From positions 140,746 through 204,745 of the forward strand of contig LJSH01000006.1 of assembly GCA_001314625.1 (NCBI GenBank): a stretch of DNA of 64,000 nucleotides, written 5' to 3'. Origin of the DNA: Oceanicaulis sp. HLUCCA04. Its GTDB lineage: Bacteria > Pseudomonadota > Alphaproteobacteria > Caulobacterales > Maricaulaceae. Both the position numbers and the translations under genes were made by a program. Shown here piece after piece: positions 59,806 to 64,000 of the stretch (position 1 is the first letter of the stretch; every line of letters starts with the position of its first letter). The notes beneath the pieces are model-generated. The model was not told the origin of the DNA. It worked only from the letters and a program-made list of their open reading frames with translations, and did no database searches.

Positions 59806-61335
59806 CACCATCCTGTTTTCTAGGGTCGAAAAATCCCCTAAGAGCTTGAAGGGTAAGGAAAAATTAGCGGTTCGAAACCCTTCGTTCCTTTTGTATTTTA
59901 GCTGGTCTGCAAACGTCAATCTTAGCACCGCACGCTTGTCCTCAAAACGCGGAGAACTCCATAATTTCAGCGGGTTAGATAGGAACTCCATAGCGGTTCG
60001 ATAGGTCCGCTTAAGGGTATCCCTTGGCTCAGCTGGCAGATTCGATTCTTCGAGCAAGGCGGCCTTTTCCAGCTCCAGATCGCGGAGGCGCTCCTCATAC
60101 CGCTTTATCAGGGTCTCGCTTGTAGCTTCGAGGGTACGATCGACCAGGGTGTCGATTTTAGCCTCTACGTCGCGGACCTGCTGGCGCAGGGCACGGCGCT
60201 TCTCAGTAAGACGTTCACCATGGCGCTCCCAGATGTCCGTGAGCATCGCATGAACAAGGTCGAAAAGCTTTTGCGTCGGCTTGGCCGTCGCAAGCAGCAT
60301 TTCAAATTCCTTTTCGATATCTGCCTTGCGGATCGACTTCCGGTGACTCACGCATTCTTTGTTGTGGCACTCATAGTAGATGTAATATTTGTTGCGGCCT
60401 TTGGACTTACCGCCGGTTAGCGGTCGTTCGCAGTCGCCACACAGCACGAAGCCGCGCAGTGGCATTTCCTCGCGCAGGTCTTTGCGCACAGCAGCTTTAG
60501 CCATGTTGGTTTTCCGGCCCGAGAGACGGTCCTGAATTCTCCGATACGTGTGTAGGCTGATGATCCCATCATGCTGCCCTTCACGCAGATCGATGTTCCA
60601 ATCCGGACGCTCGATATATCCGGCATAGAGCACCTGCGTCAGCCATTCCCGGACACGCTGGATGCGCACTTCGCCTTGCTTTGTGTCTTTCGGAAAGTCC
60701 GGCTGGGCTTCCAGGAAGCGCTTTACCTCGCTCAGCGTCTGCAAACGCCCGTCAGCATAGCGTTCAAGCGCCTCTTGAAGGATTGAAGCGACAGGTTCAT
60801 CGCGAACAAGGAGCTTGCCGTGCGCGCCAACCTTTTCGTATTTCAATCCGATGGGCGCTTTGAAGACCCAATAGCCGTTCATCATCCGGCCCCACATGCG
60901 GTTGCGGGTCTGCTCGGCATTCTTGAGGCGATGATATTCGGCAAAGTTCACCGACATCATCTCCATCAACCAGGCTTCGGAGGTGTCGCCAAACTGGAAT
61001 GACGGGCATTCCAGTATCGAGTTGGTTTTGGCCAGTTCGTCGCGGAACCACATCCAGATGCGGGTGTCACGCGCCAAGCGGCTGATATCTTCAATGATAA
61101 TGACATGAGGAACGCGGCGGTTGGCGCGCAGAAATTTCAGCATTTCCTCGCTTTGAGGACGCTTCAGATCGCCGCCGGATGCATCGTCCTTGTAGGTCGC
61201 AACGACCTCATAACCCTTGCTTTTCGCGTATTCGACGCACCGCACTTCCTGGCTTTCCAGGCCGTGGCCTTCCGTTTTCTGCTTTGTATCAGAAACGCGG
61301 CAATAGATGACGGCAGGTTGTTTCTTCTCAGTCAT
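59689..61335 (-). CDS. Large serine recombinase (site-specific integrase)
   Basis: 548 aa; [21 protein letters not shown] (catalytic Ser), recombinase domain, zinc-ribbon [12 protein letters not shown]...YECHNKEC, coiled coil; C-terminal end reads out of frame into mutM. Confidence 0.95.
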   Translation of the reverse strand: MTEKKQPAVIYCRVSDTKQKTEGHGLESQEVRCVEYAKSKGYEVVATYKDDASGGDLKRPQSEEMLKFLRANRRVPHVIIIEDISRLARDTRIWMWFRDELAKTNSILECPSFQFGDTSEAWLMEMMSVNFAEYHRLKNAEQTRNRMWGRMMNGYWVFKAPIGLKYEKVGAHGKLLVRDEPVASILQEALERYADGRLQTLSEVKRFLEAQPDFPKDTKQGEVRIQRVREWLTQVLYAGYIERPDWNIDLREGQHDGIISLHTYRRIQDRLSGRKTNMAKAAVRKDLREEMPLRGFVLCGDCERPLTGGKSKGRNKYYIYYECHNKECVSHRKSIRKADIEKEFEMLLATAKPTQKLFDLVHAMLTDIWERHGERLTEKRRALRQQVRDVEAKIDTLVDRTLEATSETLIKRYEERLRDLELEKAALLEESNLPAEPRDTLKRTYRTAMEFLSNPLKLWSSPRFEDKRAVLRLTFADQLKYKRNEGFRTANFSLPFKLLGDFSTLENRMVPRTGLKPLFRCLSRRGVQRAQNLCQGCPAGSARRGRSW

Positions 61336-61567
61336 TGTTCAGCTCTGTAATCATTATCGTTTCATCGGATTTTACCTCATCCGAATCAGCCTTGCCAGAA
61401 CTACGTCGCTGTTTATCAACGACTTTCTGGACAGCATCTGTGCCGTAAGCACGGGCAACGAAGCTGTCGAGCAGGGCCCACATAACATCGATGAACTCGT
61501 CTCTTTTGTCATCCGCGAGGTTAAATTCATCCAGCAGGGGCCGGTATTTTTCATAGTCCGGTCCCAT
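61328..61567 (-). CDS. 79-aa protein translationally coupled to the recombinase, unknown
   Basis: MGPDYEKYRPLLDEFNLADDKRDEFIDVMWALLDSFVARAYG...; 8-bp overlap with recombinase start. Confidence 0.7.
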   Translation of the reverse strand: MGPDYEKYRPLLDEFNLADDKRDEFIDVMWALLDSFVARAYGTDAVQKVVDKQRRSSGKADSDEVKSDETIMITELNND

Positions 61568-61707
61568 CTATTCCAACAAGCTGGCTTTAAGAAAAAGCCA
61601 GTCCTCTATCTTCAGTATACCACTATGAGTTGTATACTTGCAAATAAATCCCGGATTTACGCGGGTTACAGAGTTTTTCATTTTGTTATTCATCTGTATT
61701 CTCCGCA

Positions 61708-62391
61708 TCAATATTTCGGGAAAGCTTCGAAGAGCGCCCCGGCTTGATCAGCCCAGACTGTCCAGGCATCGATCAGGTTTTGGGTGCGGGCGCGCTCAGC
61801 GCCGCCGGTTGTCTCACCAATTCCGTAGAGGCTGACCCCGCAGCCCTGGAGCAGATCGCCGTTCGGCGCAGGCAACGGGGTTTCACCGCTGGCCAAACGT
61901 TCCGGGCTTGTGCCAGGCGATGCCTCAATCCCGTCGGTGAAGAGAACAAGCGCGGTCAGGCGTGTGCCGCAGGACAGCAGCGCCGCTTCCTCTTCAAGAA
62001 AGGCCGTGATGTGCGTTGTGCCGCCCGCAGGCAGGCGTCCGCTCGCCACCAGTTCCGGGAGGCTGGCGATAAGCCGTTCCACACTTGCCGCGACGCGGGC
62101 CGCAGGCATTCGCCGCGACACCGTGATATCAAGGCGCAGCGGGTTATCGCTTTGGCTGTAGGAGCCAAAGGTGCGGATACGCAGCCGATCGCCATTGCCA
62201 AGGGTACGGATCATCTCCGCCGCCTTGCGACCGGCCTTGGCCGCCATGACGTCGCTTTCGACGATGACATTCGAGGTCGAGACATCGAGCGCAATCATCA
62301 GATCGCGCGGGGTGCGCTGATCATCCGCGAAGGCGGATTGGCCGAAAAGGCTCAGCATGGCGCAGCCAGCAAGGAAAGCAGCCTTAGTCAT
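61708..62391 (-). CDS. Secreted von Willebrand factor type A-like protein (DUF1194-like)
   Basis: Signal peptide MTKAAFLAGCAMLSLFGQSAFADDQ; MIDAS DVSTS; TALVLFTDGIEASPGTSPE. Confidence 0.75.
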   Translation of the reverse strand: MTKAAFLAGCAMLSLFGQSAFADDQRTPRDLMIALDVSTSNVIVESDVMAAKAGRKAAEMIRTLGNGDRLRIRTFGSYSQSDNPLRLDITVSRRMPAARVAASVERLIASLPELVASGRLPAGGTTHITAFLEEEAALLSCGTRLTALVLFTDGIEASPGTSPERLASGETPLPAPNGDLLQGCGVSLYGIGETTGGAERARTQNLIDAWTVWADQAGALFEAFPKY

Positions 62392-63460
62392 CGAACATCT
62401 CCAGATCATTATCGGTGAGGCCGAACTCGGTGATCGCCACCGACACGGCGATGTCGAAGAGCACGTCTTCGCTGATCACCTGGTCGAGATCGGCCAGAAG
62501 GGTTTTGAGGGCGGGCACATCGAGCGTGCCGACTTCATCGGGCAGGCCGAGGAGCTTGGAGCCGAGTCCGGCCAGCGGATCGCCATCTTCATCGGGCTTC
62601 ATCAACGCCGACGCCTGGACCACACGGCGCGGATAGCTCAGCGCGCTATCGGCTTTCGCCGTAAGAGTGGCCACGGCCTCGCGCACCGCCGTCACCGGCG
62701 ACACAGCGTCATGGCCCGTAACCTTGTGCGCCGCCGCCCCAAGGGCCGCATCAGCGGCAAGCATCGCCGCTTTCAGCCTGGCAGACTCCCGCATCCGCGT
62801 GAGTGCAGTGACAAACTCGCCAGCGAGCTTGAGCGCCACGCCGATCAGGAAATGACTCACCAGCACGGTCAGGAAAAACACACCGCCCAGGCCAAGGGTC
62901 GCGAACAGGAGGGCAATCAGCCCGCCATAGTCCGCGAACAGATCGCGAAGGAACTCGACAAGGCTTTCATCGTCCGGCGCGCCATCGGTATTGGCGAGCC
63001 AGCTATCGAGCCCATCGATGCCGGTGGCCGGATCGAACAGCATGGAGGCTGCGACCTCAAAGCTCGTCATTGCGACGATCAGGCCGAAACCCAGAAGGAA
63101 GAGCACAAGCGCAACCAGGCCGAGACGCATCATCCAGCGATGGATCGCTTCGCTCCCCGGCTGACGGGTGAGCACATGCAACGCGACGATCGCGATCAGG
63201 GAAGCAAGCGCGAGAAGGGTGATCGGCTGATTGCCGGTCCCGTCATCCAGGAGCGTTACCATGGTGTGGAGCATCAGTTGAAACTCCACCGCCAGCGCCG
63301 CCCCGAGCACGATAAGGACGAGCGGAAGCGCCGAAAGCCCCGCCGCCGCCAGCAGGAAGGCTTTGCGCGCAGCGCCGTGCAGCGCGCCGATCATTTCAAT
63401 CTGATGCGGGCGTAGCCGAGTAATTTGGCGAGTTGCTGGACGGGTGTTTGCCTTAGTCAT
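62384..63460 (-). CDS. Four-TM membrane protein, unknown function
   Basis: Likely start MTKANTRPATRQITRLRPHQIEMIGALHG; hydrophobic segments AAGLSALPLVLIVLGAALAV, ITLLALASLIAIVALHVL, LGLVALVLFLLGFGLIVAM, GLIALLFATLGLGGVFFLTVLV. Confidence 0.75.
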   Translation of the reverse strand: MTKANTRPATRQITRLRPHQIEMIGALHGAARKAFLLAAAGLSALPLVLIVLGAALAVEFQLMLHTMVTLLDDGTGNQPITLLALASLIAIVALHVLTRQPGSEAIHRWMMRLGLVALVLFLLGFGLIVAMTSFEVAASMLFDPATGIDGLDSWLANTDGAPDDESLVEFLRDLFADYGGLIALLFATLGLGGVFFLTVLVSHFLIGVALKLAGEFVTALTRMRESARLKAAMLAADAALGAAAHKVTGHDAVSPVTAVREAVATLTAKADSALSYPRRVVQASALMKPDEDGDPLAGLGSKLLGLPDEVGTLDVPALKTLLADLDQVISEDVLFDIAVSVAITEFGLTDNDLEMFDD

Positions 63461-63791
63461 GGTCGGCCCCTTTCGCGCTGGCGAGACGGAGCAGACGCCC
63501 ATGGTCGGCCTTCAGCCTCGCGAAGCCGGGCGTGTCTTCATGAAGGGTCAGGAAGGCATGGAAGGCGTCGCTCAGCTCCGCTTGGAGCTGATCCGCCGTT
63601 GCTTGTGCCGCGTCCGCCTCATTGCGGGTAAGCCCGAACAGCTCGCGCACCGCCTCAGCGGTGACCGCTTTCGAGGGCGGCTGCATCTCGCGCAGGGCCG
63701 CTTCGAAAGCATTGAGAGCTTTCATCTCGCTGACCTCTGGCGGCGTCGTATTGAAAATCCGGCTGTTCATAGTGATGTTTGATAAGGGCAA
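63453..63791 (-). CDS. Small helical cytosolic protein, unknown
   Basis: 112 aa; KALNAFEAALREMQPPSKAVTAEAVRELFGLTRNEADAAQATADQL; 8-bp overlap with next gene. Confidence 0.65.
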   Translation of the reverse strand: MPLSNITMNSRIFNTTPPEVSEMKALNAFEAALREMQPPSKAVTAEAVRELFGLTRNEADAAQATADQLQAELSDAFHAFLTLHEDTPGFARLKADHGRLLRLASAKGADHD

Positions 63792-63824
63792 CCCGCGCCG
63801 GGACGGGTTGTCGAAAGTTGTCGA

Positions 63825-64000
63825 ATGAGGGAGAGCGAGGTGCCAAGTTTCGGAATTCGCTTAGGAAAAATGGTCGCCGAATTCCGGGCGGCGAACGAAA
63901 TGAGCCAGAAAGACCTGGCGATCGCCGCCTTTAACGACGAGGCACAACGCTATTGGGTCTCGAAACTTGAAGGCGGGAGAGTTCATCGTCCGCATGAGCG
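63825..64000 (+). CDS. XRE-family HTH regulator (partial, runs off the window)
   Basis: MRESEVPSFGIRLGKMVAEFRAANEMSQKDLAIAAFNDEAQRYWVSKLEGGRVHRPHE... Confidence 0.75.
   Translation, partial: MRESEVPSFGIRLGKMVAEFRAANEMSQKDLAIAAFNDEAQRYWVSKLEGGRVHRPHE

Larger units (their letters stand above)
59805..64000. mobile_element. Integrative element inserted in mutM (one end only; continues past window)
   Basis: mutM truncated exactly where the serine recombinase ORF begins; expected downstream partners (mutM 5' half) absent through the window end. Confidence 0.8.

Noticed and set aside
59784-59810. Possible tRNA gene at the mutM junction
   Set aside because: Only a T-arm/acceptor-like 27-nt segment with a T-stem mismatch; no D-arm or anticodon arm upstream, so not called as a tRNA gene.
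62357-63415. 352-aa plus-strand ORF
   Set aside because: Antisense to the 4-TM protein gene; composition is low-complexity His/Arg/Gln-rich.
1-64000. CRISPR array
   Set aside because: No regularly spaced direct repeats with unique spacers and no cas-like genes seen; the only regular short repeats are protein-coding (34976-35281) or palindromic intergenic elements.

Overview
High-GC alphaproteobacterial chromosome segment, probably Caulobacterales/Maricaulales-like judging by gene order and protein similarity recalled from memory. Left part (1-10.0 kb): minus-strand division and cell-wall (dcw) cluster ftsW(partial)-murD-mraY-murF-murE-ftsI-ftsL-rsmH-mraZ, followed by the RNase P RNA gene (rnpB). 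Middle part: housekeeping genes (amidase, EamA transporter, DnaJ-like protein, 5-oxoprolinase, EttA, GST, pirin, RimB-RimK fusion, FAS1 protein, tRNA-Gly(CCC), fRMsr, DPP-IV, TacA-like regulator, pntAA/AB/B, ThrRS, GlpK). A catabolic block at 38.9-52.3 kb resembles an acyclic-terpene (Atu) / leucine (Liu) type pathway but carries a BKACE enzyme, a Baeyer-Villiger monooxygenase and a MerR regulator. The right part has recF, dnaN, dnaA, rpsT, an enoyl-CoA hydratase, TraB/GumN and mutM. mutM is cut: only its C-terminal half is present, and a large serine recombinase plus accessory genes follow to the window end. Most interesting leads: (i) the serine-recombinase element splitting mutM and its cargo (small ORF / 4-TM protein / secreted VWA protein, with a divergent XRE regulator); (ii) an uncharacterised proteasome-like Ntn-hydrolase with a Thr1/Asp17 signature; (iii) a 7(1) septoil-knot-like repeat protein; (iv) a hybrid Atu/Liu/BKACE cluster; (v) a 29-aa membrane micro-ORF between pntAA and pntAB; (vi) a TGS-less ThrRS with a perfect AT-rich palindrome upstream. 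All functional calls come from reading the sequence; no database search was run.
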